NCBI GenBank assembly: GCA_012512545.1
Contig: JAAZDZ010000552.1
Coordinates: forward strand, 1-12,761
Reading direction: 5' to 3'
Source of the DNA: Alcaligenaceae bacterium
Lineage (GTDB): Bacteria; Pseudomonadota; Gammaproteobacteria; Burkholderiales; Burkholderiaceae_B
Length of the DNA: 12,761 bases
The notes beneath the pieces are model-generated. The model was not told the origin of the DNA, did no database searches, and worked only from the letters and a program-made list of their open reading frames with translations. Made by a program: the position numbers and the translations under genes. Positions 7,065-12,761 of the stretch are shown in pieces. The first letter of the stretch is position 1, and each line of letters begins with the position of its first letter.

Positions 7065-7997
7065 ATGAAAATTGCATTCGTGTTTCCCGGGCAGGGTTCC
7101 CAGTCGGTCGGCATGCTTGATGCATGGGCGGAAAACAGCGCTGTGCGCGATACGCTGCAACAGGCTTCGCAGGCACTGGGCCAGGACCTGGCCGCGCTGA
7201 TCGCGCAAGGGCCTGCCGAAGACCTCAACCTCACCACAAATACCCAGCCGGTCATGCTGACCGCCGCCGTGGCCATGTATGCTGCTTGGCGTGCAGCAGG
7301 CGGCAGTATGCCGGCCGTTATGGCAGGGCACAGCCTGGGCGAATACTCTGCCCTGACTGCTGCAGGGGCGCTGAGCCTCGAAGACGCTGTGCGCATCGTG
7401 CGCGTGCGCGCCGATGCCATGCAGGCTGCCGTGCCGGTGGGTACCGGCGCCATGGCTGCCGTGCTGGGCTTATCCGACGACGACGTGCGCGCAGTCTGCG
7501 CCCAGGCGGCTGAATCCGAAATCGTGGAAGCGGTCAATTTCAACGCGCCTGCCCAGGTTGTCATTGCCGGCCAGAAGGCGGCTGTCGAACGCGCTTGTGA
7601 GCTCGCCAAGGCCAAGGGCGCCAAACGCGCCTTGCTGTTGCCGGTGTCTGCGCCTTTTCATTCCAGCCTGCTGAAGCCTGCGGCGGATGTCCTGCAGAGC
7701 GCGCTGAACGGCATCTCAATCAACGCTCCGGCTGTGCCTGTCATCAATAACGTGGACGTTGCATCGGAGAGCGATGTAGCGGCCATCCGCGACGCTCTGG
7801 TACGCCAGGCGTGGCATCCCGTTCGCTGGGTAGAGACCATCCAGGCCATGAAGGCCCAAGGGGTTACTCATGTCATCGAATGCGGCCCCGGCAAGGTGCT
7901 GAACGGCCTGACCAAACGCATCGACAAAGACCTTGTCGGTCTTGCCATTACCGATCCTGCTTCTATGCAGGCGGCTCTCGATCTTCTTCAAGGGTGA
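7065..7997 (+). CDS. fabD: Malonyl-CoA:ACP transacylase FabD
   Basis: A 310-residue malonyltransferase that moves malonyl from CoA to AcpP, supplying the extender unit for every elongation cycle. Seen: PGQGSQSVGM (8-17) for the oxyanion region; the nucleophile Ser90 in GHSLGEYSAL (88-97); Arg115 in IVRVRADAMQ; His199 in APFHSSLLKPA (196-206), the partner of the Ser; and CGPGKVLNGL (273-282). Length matches the family (E. coli 309). Only a weak purine stretch (AAGAATAA, 7053-7060) precedes the ATG. Its last bases carry the ribosome binding site of fabG, so the two are likely translationally linked. Confidence 0.97.
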   Translation: MKIAFVFPGQGSQSVGMLDAWAENSAVRDTLQQASQALGQDLAALIAQGPAEDLNLTTNTQPVMLTAAVAMYAAWRAAGGSMPAVMAGHSLGEYSALTAAGALSLEDAVRIVRVRADAMQAAVPVGTGAMAAVLGLSDDDVRAVCAQAAESEIVEAVNFNAPAQVVIAGQKAAVERACELAKAKGAKRALLLPVSAPFHSSLLKPAADVLQSALNGISINAPAVPVINNVDVASESDVAAIRDALVRQAWHPVRWVETIQAMKAQGVTHVIECGPGKVLNGLTKRIDKDLVGLAITDPASMQAALDLLQG

Positions 7998-8002
7998 ATT
8001 TC

Positions 8003-8746
8003 ATGCAAGAGAAAGAATTGCAGGGGAAGCTTGCGCTGGTGACTGGCGCGACGCGCGGCATCGGCAAGGCGATTGCGCACGAACTGGCGGCGCGGGGCGC
8101 TGTTGTGGTGGGCACTGCCACCTCGGAAGGCGGCGCAGCCACCATAGAAGAGCAGCTGGCCCCCTTGGGCGGTCGCGGCGTTGTGCTGAATGTCAATGAT
8201 GCCGCCGCCTGCGAAGCGCTTGTGGCCGAACTCGGCAAACAGGATGGCGGCCCGCATATTCTGGTGAACAACGCGGGCATCACGCGCGACAATCTGGCCA
8301 TGCGCCTCAAGGACGAAGACTGGGAAACCGTCATCGAAACCAATCTTTCCGCCGTATTCAGGCTGTCGCGGGCCGTTATCCGGCCTATGATGAAAGCCCG
8401 TTGGGGCCGTATCATCAACATTACTTCGGTGATCGGCTCAAGCGGCAACCCGGGGCAGTCGAACTACGCCGCTGCCAAGGCCGGCGTGGCAGGCATGAGC
8501 CGTTCGCTGGCGCGCGAACTCGGCAGCCGCGGCATCACGGTCAACTGCGTGGCGCCCGGTTTCATTGAAACCGACATGACCCGCGCGCTCGACGAAAATC
8601 AGACGTCCGCCATTCTGTCGCAGATTCCCCTGGGCAGAATGGGCGCGCCGGCTGATATCGCCAACGCAGTGGCTTTCCTGGCCAGCGGCCAGGCAGCTTA
8701 CGTCACCGGCACGACTTTGCACGTGAACGGCGGCATGTACATGTAA
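8003..8746 (+). CDS. fabG: 3-oxoacyl-ACP reductase FabG
   Basis: A 247-residue short-chain dehydrogenase doing the first NADPH-dependent reduction in each elongation cycle. Seen: cofactor-binding TGATRGIG (14-21); NNAGI (89-93); Asn114; and the catalytic Ser142, Tyr155 and Lys159 in [21 protein letters not shown] (141-161). [13 protein letters not shown] (181-193) and the C-terminal [14 protein letters not shown] are typical of FabG. The frame is open further upstream to 7811, inside fabD, but ATG 8003 is the right start. It gives the normal N-terminus just before the Rossmann motif and is preceded by AAGGGTGA (7990-7997), which also contains the fabD stop. The gap to fabD is only five bases. 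Confidence 0.97.
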   Translation: MQEKELQGKLALVTGATRGIGKAIAHELAARGAVVVGTATSEGGAATIEEQLAPLGGRGVVLNVNDAAACEALVAELGKQDGGPHILVNNAGITRDNLAMRLKDEDWETVIETNLSAVFRLSRAVIRPMMKARWGRIINITSVIGSSGNPGQSNYAAAKAGVAGMSRSLARELGSRGITVNCVAPGFIETDMTRALDENQTSAILSQIPLGRMGAPADIANAVAFLASGQAAYVTGTTLHVNGGMYM

Positions 8747-8747
8747 T

Positions 8748-8788
8748 CAGTGGTTGGAGTGGGTTAGAATCGCTTCCAACTGTTTTTT
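8748..8788 (+). terminator. terminator-like hairpin after fabG
   Basis: GTTGGAG (8753-8759) pairs with CTTCCAAC (8774-8780 region; six Watson-Crick pairs plus one G-T) around a 14-base loop. Two further outer pairs (C8748-G8782, A8749-T8781) are possible across a bulge. Six T (8783-8788) follow directly, starting two bases after the core stem. The stem is modest, so partial termination is more likely than a full stop. It begins two bases after the fabG stop codon. Confidence 0.42.
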
Positions 8789-8824
8789 GTCACAGCCAGC
8801 ACCCATTGAACAGAGTTGTTTGGC

Positions 8825-8830
8825 TATAAT
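8825..8830 (+). promoter_or_regulatory. -10 box (TATAAT) of a probable acpP promoter
   Basis: A perfect TATAAT at 8825-8830 lies 31 bases before the acpP ATG, so transcription would start near 8837 with a leader of about 25 bases containing the acpP ribosome binding site. No good -35 is at 16-18 bases; TTGAAC (8806-8811) is too close at 13. A TG dinucleotide sits two bases before the -10, one base off an extended -10. The placement after a terminator-like hairpin supports a separate acpP promoter. Confidence 0.45.
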
Positions 8831-8861
8831 TCGCGGGAATTTTCCCAACTTGGAGATCTGC

Positions 8862-9101
8862 ATGGAAAGCATCGAACAGCGCGTCAAGAAGATCGTCGCT
8901 GAACAACTTGGCGTTAACGAAGCCGAGATCAAGAACGAATCTTCTTTTCTTGACGACCTCGGTGCCGATTCGCTCGACATGGTCGAGCTCGTGATGGCAC
9001 TCGAAGATGAGTTTGAAACCGAGATTCCTGACGAGGAAGCCGAGAAGATCACGACAGTTCAACAGGCTGTCGATTACATCAACTCGCACAGCAAGCAGTA
9101 A
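8862..9101 (+). CDS. acpP: Acyl carrier protein
   Basis: A 79-residue acidic ACP that carries growing acyl chains on 4'-phosphopantetheine. The attachment Ser37 is in [18 protein letters not shown] (34-51), matching the DSL signature exactly. The remaining sequence ([30 protein letters not shown]) is standard AcpP helices I and IV. The frame is open upstream to 8754, but ATG 8862 gives the normal N-terminus ([11 protein letters not shown]) and has GGAG (8852-8855) six bases before it. It serves FabD, FabH, FabG and FabF in the same cluster and PlsX downstream. It probably has its own promoter, consistent with the high ACP level cells need. Confidence 0.98.
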   Translation: MESIEQRVKKIVAEQLGVNEAEIKNESSFLDDLGADSLDMVELVMALEDEFETEIPDEEAEKITTVQQAVDYINSHSKQ

Positions 9102-9134
9102 TCATTTTCCAGGGTAGCGCACGCTTGCTGTGCG
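9085..9134 (+). promoter_or_regulatory. 12-bp inverted repeat spanning the acpP stop codon
   Basis: CGCACAGCAAGC (9085-9096), in the last acpP codons, is perfectly complementary to GCTTGCTGTGCG (9123-9134) with a 26-base loop. The right arm also takes part in a competing local hairpin, GCGCAC (9117-9122) with GTGCGC (9130-9135), loop seven. The two structures are mutually exclusive, and a ribosome finishing acpP would cover the left arm of the long one. No U-tract follows, so neither is an intrinsic terminator by itself. Role inferred only. Confidence 0.4.
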
Positions 9135-9149
9135 CGGCGCTTACTCAAG

Positions 9150-9233
9150 GCGGTTTCCAAGAGGCAGTCCCCATGGCCCACCCTTAGTCGGGTCGGCAAC
9201 CTGGTTAGTCTGCCGCTTTGAACCGCTTTTTTT
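9150..9233 (+). terminator. structured terminator/attenuator-like element between acpP and fabF
   Basis: An outer stem GCGGTT (9150-9155) with AACCGC (9221-9226) is followed immediately by seven T (9227-9233). Inside, CAAG (9158-9161) can pair with TTTG (9217-9220) and GGCAG (9163-9167) with CTGCC (9210-9214). The apical part holds GCCcACCC (9176-9183) with GGGTcGGC (9190-9197), one mismatch, loop of six. The T run leads straight into the fabF ribosome binding site TAGGAG (9238-9243). I see no promoter between here and fabF, so fabF probably depends on readthrough from acpP. Confidence 0.4.
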
Positions 9234-9249
9234 ATTTTAGGAGTCATCC

Positions 9250-10479
9250 GTGAAACGACGTGTCGTCATAACCGGTCTAGGTATTGTTTCGCCGGTCGGC
9301 AACGATATAGATACCGCGTGGGACAATCTCGTCAATGGGCGCTCCGGGATCGGCCGCATTACGCGGTTCGACCCATCGCCGTTCAACGCCCAGATCGCGG
9401 GTGAGGTCAAGGATTTCGACGTTACGCAATACATCTCGGCTAAAGAAGCCAAGACGATGGATACTTTCATCCATTACGGTATTGCCGCAGGCGTGCAGGC
9501 CTGGCGCGATTCGGGTCTGGAGATCAACGAGTCCAACGCCGATCGCATCGGTTCCATCATCGGGTCGGGCATTGGCGGTCTGCCGCGCATCGAAGAACAA
9601 CAGGTTGAATACATGCAGCGCGGTGCGCGCCGTATTTCTCCCTTTTTCGTGCCTGCCTCGCTCATCAACATGGTGTCGGGCCAGCTGTCCATCATGCTGG
9701 GCCTGAAGGGCCCCACGTACGCCGTGGTGTCCGCCTGCACAACCGGCCTGCATTCCATTGGCGATGCGGCGCGCCTGATCGAATACGGCGATGCCGATGT
9801 CATGATCGCCGGGGGCACGGAATCCACCGTCTCACCGCTGGGCATTGGCGGCTTTGCGGCCATGCGCGCTTTGTCCACGCGCAACGATGATCCCACCACG
9901 GCTTCGCGGCCCTGGGATACCGATCGCGATGGTTTTGTGCTGGGTGAAGGCGCCGGCGTGCTGGTGCTCGAAGAATACGAGCATGCCCGCAAGCGCGGCG
10001 CCCGCATCTATGGCGAATTTGCCGGCTACGGCATGAGTTCCGACGCTCACCACATCACCTCACCCGATAGCGACGGCCCGCGCCGCGGCATGCTCAATGC
10101 CCTGCGCAATGCCGGCGTGGCTGGCGATGAAATCGACTACGTGAACGCGCACGGCACTTCCACGCCGCTGGGCGATCGCAACGAAACCGTAGCGCTCAAG
10201 CTGGCTCTGGGAGATCACGCCCACAAGCTGGTGGTGAACTCGACCAAGTCCATGACCGGCCATCTGTTGGGCGCGGCGGGCGGCATCGAGGCCATATTCA
10301 CCACGCTGGCGGTGTACAAGCAGGTATCGCCTCCCACTATCAACATCTTCAACCAAGACCCTGAATGCGACCTGGATTATTGCGCGAACACCGCGCGTGA
10401 TCTGAAAATTGATGTCGCCCTGTCGAACTCGTTCGGCTTTGGCGGCACCAACGGCTCCATGGTCGTACGCAAGGTCTGA
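9250..10479 (+). CDS. fabF: Beta-ketoacyl-ACP synthase II FabF (GTG start)
   Basis: A 409-residue KAS II that elongates acyl-ACP with malonyl-ACP and, in E. coli, sets the temperature response of membrane unsaturation. Catalytic residues are all present: Cys163 in VVSACTTGLHSIG (159-171), His301 in VNAHGTSTPLGD (298-309), Lys333 and His338 in NSTKSMTGHLLGAAGG (330-345), and the glycine-rich NSFGFGGTNGS (393-403). The start is GTG 9250, six bases after TAGGAG (9238-9243). It gives the standard N-terminus KRRVVITGLGIVSPVG, and no better ATG exists. His301 and His338 make it KAS I/II-type; the length and pairing with acpP favour FabF over FabB. It is separated from acpP by 148 structured bases. 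Confidence 0.97.
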   Translation: MKRRVVITGLGIVSPVGNDIDTAWDNLVNGRSGIGRITRFDPSPFNAQIAGEVKDFDVTQYISAKEAKTMDTFIHYGIAAGVQAWRDSGLEINESNADRIGSIIGSGIGGLPRIEEQQVEYMQRGARRISPFFVPASLINMVSGQLSIMLGLKGPTYAVVSACTTGLHSIGDAARLIEYGDADVMIAGGTESTVSPLGIGGFAAMRALSTRNDDPTTASRPWDTDRDGFVLGEGAGVLVLEEYEHARKRGARIYGEFAGYGMSSDAHHITSPDSDGPRRGMLNALRNAGVAGDEIDYVNAHGTSTPLGDRNETVALKLALGDHAHKLVVNSTKSMTGHLLGAAGGIEAIFTTLAVYKQVSPPTINIFNQDPECDLDYCANTARDLKIDVALSNSFGFGGTNGSMVVRKV

Positions 10480-10492
10480 CCGGTACGCCGGG

Positions 10493-10960
10493 GTGAGCGG
10501 AGCAGCCACCTGGTCCACGCAAGCGACGCCTCTGGCCAGCGTTGCGGGGGCCATGGTGCTCACCCTGGGGGCATTCAGCATGGTTTTCACGGCGCTCACC
10601 CTCGCGTTGGGGGGTGCGCCCTGGAACCTTCCCGCTTATGCCTGTCTGGTGCTCACGGCGGCTGGGGTGGCCGTGCGGCTGCGCCGCGAACATCGCCGCA
10701 AGTCTTATAACCTGTCCCGCTGTTCCGGCGGCGCAGGTTTTTTCGTTCAGGGCGTGGCAGAGCGCCTGGAACTCGCGCACGTGTGGCAGGGGCCAGGGTG
10801 GGTTACCCTGGGCTTGCGCCATGCGGCTCCATCAAACCGGGTTTTGCGCCTGGTCATCTGGAAATCTGCCATTCCGGCCCCATTATGGAGTGAGCTCGCC
10901 TTGCGTATCGAGGCAGGCCCGCTTCGGGAGAACAGCCATCAGAATAAGGAAAATCCATGA
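10493..10960 (+). CDS. Small two-helix membrane protein, YgfX-like layout (hypothetical)
   Basis: From GTG 10493 this gives 155 residues; the frame stays open upstream to 10409 inside fabF, so the start is not certain. ATG 10552 would cut into the first helix. Seen: two membrane segments at about 16-39 and 45-63 with a very short turn; a basic patch VRLRREHRRK (61-70); then a soluble region with HVWQGPGWVTLGLRH (96-110) and LRLVIWKSAIPAPLWSELALRI (118-139). Two helices near the N-terminus followed by a small WQG.W / LW...W domain resembles the YgfX family, but this is layout resemblance, not a confident match. It starts 13 bases after fabF and its stop overlaps the rpoE start as ATGA, so it is probably translated together with rpoE. 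Function unknown. Confidence 0.68.
   Translation: MSGAATWSTQATPLASVAGAMVLTLGAFSMVFTALTLALGGAPWNLPAYACLVLTAAGVAVRLRREHRRKSYNLSRCSGGAGFFVQGVAERLELAHVWQGPGWVTLGLRHAAPSNRVLRLVIWKSAIPAPLWSELALRIEAGPLRENSHQNKENP
10623..10649 (+). promoter_or_regulatory. weak sigma-E-like promoter match upstream of rpoE
   Basis: GGAACCT (10623-10629) and TCTGG (10645-10649) are 15 bases apart inside the membrane-protein gene, about 310 bases before rpoE. The E. coli sigma-E pattern is GGAACTT, 16 bases, TCTGA/TCTAA, so there is one mismatch in each box and the spacer is one base short. It is the best such match I found upstream of rpoE, but within GC-rich coding DNA this can easily be chance. Confidence 0.2.
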
Positions 10961-11562
10961 ACCAGCGTGATGTTGACGCCGCGCTCGTGGCTCGCGTGCA
11001 GCGTGGGGATAAACGCGCATTCGACCTGCTTGTGCTGAAGTATCAGCGCAAGATCATGAGGCTGCTGTCCCGGATGATCCGCGATCCGGGCGAAATCGAA
11101 GATGTCACCCAGGAAGCTTTCATCAAAGCCTACCGGGCGTTGCCGCAGTTTCGCGGCGACAGCGCGTTTTACACCTGGCTGTATCGCATCGCCATCAACA
11201 CCGCGCGCAACTGGCAGGCGGCAAACAACAGGCGTCCGGTCACTTCATCCATCGTTGAAACAAACGAGGGTGAAACTTTTGACGGAATTGACAACCTAAC
11301 AGACATCAGCACGCCAGAATCGGTGCTGGCCAGCCGCCAGATTGCCGAAACGGTCAATGCTGCCATGCAGTCGCTTCCCGAGGATCTCCGCACAGCCATC
11401 CTCTTGCGTGAAATCGAAGGCATGAGCTACGAGGACATCGCTGAAAGCATGGGGTGTCCTATCGGAACAGTACGTTCAAGAATTTTCAGGGCTCGCGAAG
11501 CCATTGCTTCGCAGTTGAAACCCGTATTGGGGGACGATCACGACCCTGATCGTCGTTGGTAA
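10957..11562 (+). CDS. rpoE: RNA polymerase sigma factor RpoE (extracytoplasmic stress, AlgU-like)
   Basis: A 201-residue ECF sigma factor of the RpoE/AlgU group that directs transcription of envelope stress genes when released by its anti-sigma factor. Region 2 spans about 22-87, with DVTQEAFIKAYRALPQFRGDS (49-69) and FYTWLYRIAINTARNW (71-86), the core-binding and -10-recognition segment. Region 4 spans about 135-188, with the helix-turn-helix MSYEDIAESMGCPIGTVRSRIFRAR (156-180) for -35 recognition. The linker (88-125) is polar and Asn/Thr/Ser-rich. AAGGAAA (10946-10952 area) precedes the ATG, which overlaps the upstream membrane-protein stop as ATGA. rseA follows at once. E. coli rpoE autoregulates through its own -35 GAACTT / -10 TCTGA promoter; here only a weak match is seen inside the upstream gene. 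Confidence 0.96.
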   Translation: MNQRDVDAALVARVQRGDKRAFDLLVLKYQRKIMRLLSRMIRDPGEIEDVTQEAFIKAYRALPQFRGDSAFYTWLYRIAINTARNWQAANNRRPVTSSIVETNEGETFDGIDNLTDISTPESVLASRQIAETVNAAMQSLPEDLRTAILLREIEGMSYEDIAESMGCPIGTVRSRIFRAREAIASQLKPVLGDDHDPDRRW

Positions 11563-11575
11563 GGAGTTATTCGAG

Positions 11576-12061
11576 ATGCAAGCTAAGCAGCAGGAACATC
11601 AGGCTTCCCTCGAGGCGTCCATTTCAGCGTGGATCGACGCAGAGGCCGACATCCGGCCGGAAGACCTCGACACTCCGTATGGGCGCCGCGTCTGGGATAC
11701 CTATCACATGATCGGCGACGTTTTGCGCAGCGAGGAACTGGCCATCAAGCCCAGCGATTTCCTCTATGCCCGCATCAGTCGCGCCATTGATGAAGAACCC
11801 CCCATTGTGGCGCCTCACGCCCAGCCTGTGCGCCGCTATATGCGTACCGGGCTGTCGGGCATCGCCGTGGCCGCTGCCGTGGCCGCTGTCGCCTGGGTGG
11901 CGCTGCCGTATTTCACAGCAAGCGATCCGGCCATGGCCGAGGCGCCGGTGCTGGCGACTTCCGAGACCGAAACGCTGGTTGATTACGTGGCCGCGCATCG
12001 TGACATCACTGGCATTGGTTCTGTGCGGCAGGTGTCTTATGGGGCCGGAGGCGAACGATGA
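11576..12061 (+). CDS. rseA: Anti-sigma-E factor RseA
   Basis: A 161-residue single-pass inner-membrane anti-sigma factor. Seen: cytoplasmic N-terminal domain (1-90) with SLEASISAWIDAE (11-23) and LDTPYGRRVWDTYHMIGDVLRS (31-52), the RseA/MucA N-terminal signature that binds RpoE; one membrane helix at about 92-112 (SGIAVAAAVAAVAWVALPYF); then a short periplasmic tail (113-161). In E. coli DegS and RseP cleave RseA in turn to free RpoE. The periplasmic tail here is about 49 residues, roughly half that of E. coli, so the cleavage and RseB-binding layout may be compressed. AAGGAG (11561-11566) overlaps the rpoE stop and lies nine bases before ATG 11576. Its stop overlaps the rseB start as ATGA. 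Confidence 0.93.
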   Translation: MQAKQQEHQASLEASISAWIDAEADIRPEDLDTPYGRRVWDTYHMIGDVLRSEELAIKPSDFLYARISRAIDEEPPIVAPHAQPVRRYMRTGLSGIAVAAAVAAVAWVALPYFTASDPAMAEAPVLATSETETLVDYVAAHRDITGIGSVRQVSYGAGGER

Positions 12062-12761
12062 ACCGTGCAATGCGCGTGATGCCTCTGGCATTGAGTCGGC
12101 AAGGCGCGGGCGCCGCGTTCAAGACACTGGCCTGGCTGGTTGTGGCCGCTACGCTGGGCATGGCTTGCGGGCGCGCCGCCAGCGCGGCTGAAACCCCGGC
12201 CTCGCCGGGCATGGCGCTTCTGCAGAAAATGCAGCAGGCCGCGCGCAGCCTGGATTACGCCGGGGTGTATACCTATCAGCAAGGCAATGTCGTGCTGTCC
12301 ACGCGCGTTGTGCATGTCGTCGATGGCACAGGCGAGCGCGAACGTATTTCCCTGCTTGATGGCCAGCCGCGCGAATACATCCGACACAACGAAACCACCC
12401 AATGCCTGCTGCCGGATCGCAAGGTGGTGCTGGTGGAGCAACGCGAATCCGAGCGTTTCCCCGCCGTGCTGCTCGATGAAGGCGACCGCCTGCCGGGGCA
12501 CTACGATCTGCAGGTCAGCGAGACGCCCGAACGTGTGGCGGGCCGGGTCTGTCACGAACTCAGACTGGAACCGCTCGATTCGCAGCGCTACGGCTACCGT
12601 TTCTGCGCCGACAAGGAAACCGGCCTGCCGCTGCGTGTCCAGACAGTAGGGCCTGAAGGGGTGCTGATCCAGATCGTTTTCAACACGCTGGATGTCGGCG
12701 CCGATGTCACCTCCGAAGCGCTCAGCCCGACATGGAACATCAAGGACTGGGAAGTTGTCGA
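12058..12761 (+). CDS. rseB: Periplasmic sigma-E regulator RseB/MucB (3' partial)
   Basis: The frame runs from ATG 12058 to the right edge, 234 residues with no stop, so the protein is cut by the window. RseB binds the periplasmic part of RseA, shielding it from DegS until lipopolysaccharide or lipoprotein signals arrive. Seen: a signal peptide with hydrophobic TLAWLVVAATLGMACG (23-38) and likely cleavage after ASA (41-43). This is followed by the RseB/MucB LolA-like domain: LLQKMQQAARSLDYAGVYTY (54-73), then PERVAGRVCHELRLEPLD (157-174) and RYGYRFCADKETGLPLR (177-193). Cys116, Cys165 and Cys183 lie in the exported part. The start overlaps the rseA stop as ATGA. The first residues are weakly conserved, and ATG 12070 is another possible start. 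Confidence 0.93.
   Translation, partial: MNRAMRVMPLALSRQGAGAAFKTLAWLVVAATLGMACGRAASAAETPASPGMALLQKMQQAARSLDYAGVYTYQQGNVVLSTRVVHVVDGTGERERISLLDGQPREYIRHNETTQCLLPDRKVVLVEQRESERFPAVLLDEGDRLPGHYDLQVSETPERVAGRVCHELRLEPLDSQRYGYRFCADKETGLPLRVQTVGPEGVLIQIVFNTLDVGADVTSEALSPTWNIKDWEVV

Noticed and set aside
10766..10795. GGAACTC within the membrane-protein gene as a sigma-E -35 box
   Set aside because: Sixteen bases downstream is GGCCA, with no TCTGA/TCTAA-like -10 box.
1..12761. CRISPR arrays, insertion sequences, tRNA genes, phage or defence genes
   Set aside because: No direct repeat arrays, terminal inverted repeats with transposase, tRNA-like cloverleaf, or relevant protein motifs were seen; nearly all bases are accounted for by core genes.

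Overview
The window reads as a core chromosomal segment of a high-GC betaproteobacterium, most likely Alcaligenaceae (Bordetella/Achromobacter-like). This rests on gene order and family resemblance (maf | yceD-rpmF-plsX-fabH-fabD-fabG-acpP-fabF followed directly by a sigma-E module) and on GC-rich codon use. No mobile element, CRISPR array, tRNA or rRNA was seen, and I found no convincing new multi-gene system. The points worth a second look are mainly regulatory or concern gene starts.

Layout. (1) Bases 1-1903, plus strand: the C-terminal end of a HAD-family phosphatase, then msrP-msrQ, the molybdenum/heme methionine-sulfoxide reductase system that repairs periplasmic proteins. (2) Bases 1926-4062, minus strand, converging on msrQ: a tightly packed maf/yceF - RsmI-like methyltransferase - lipoprotein amidase (AmiD-like) operon. 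The maf stop and methyltransferase start overlap as ATGA. The amidase start is problematic. (3) Bases 4063-4166: a divergent intergenic region with a good sigma-70-type promoter for the plus strand. (4) Bases 4167-10479, plus strand: yceD, rpmF, plsX, fabH, fabD, fabG, acpP, fabF, combining 23S rRNA/L32 genes with initiation and elongation of type II fatty acid synthesis and entry into phospholipid synthesis. Two internal breaks are visible. A terminator-like hairpin followed by a TATAAT box lies between fabG and acpP. A highly structured 148-base gap ending in a U-tract fused to the fabF ribosome binding site lies between acpP and fabF. (5) Bases 10493-12761, plus strand: a small two-helix membrane protein (YgfX-like layout), rpoE, rseA and the start of rseB. 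Three of these four genes are joined by ATGA overlaps or close spacing.

Functional reading. PlsX, FabD, FabH, FabG, FabF and AcpP make acyl-ACP and acyl-phosphate for membrane lipids. RpoE with its anti-sigma factor RseA and the periplasmic sensor RseB monitors the envelope. Their adjacency places membrane lipid supply next to envelope stress control. MsrPQ and the amidase lipoprotein also act in the envelope, so much of the window concerns the cell envelope, though in separate transcription units.
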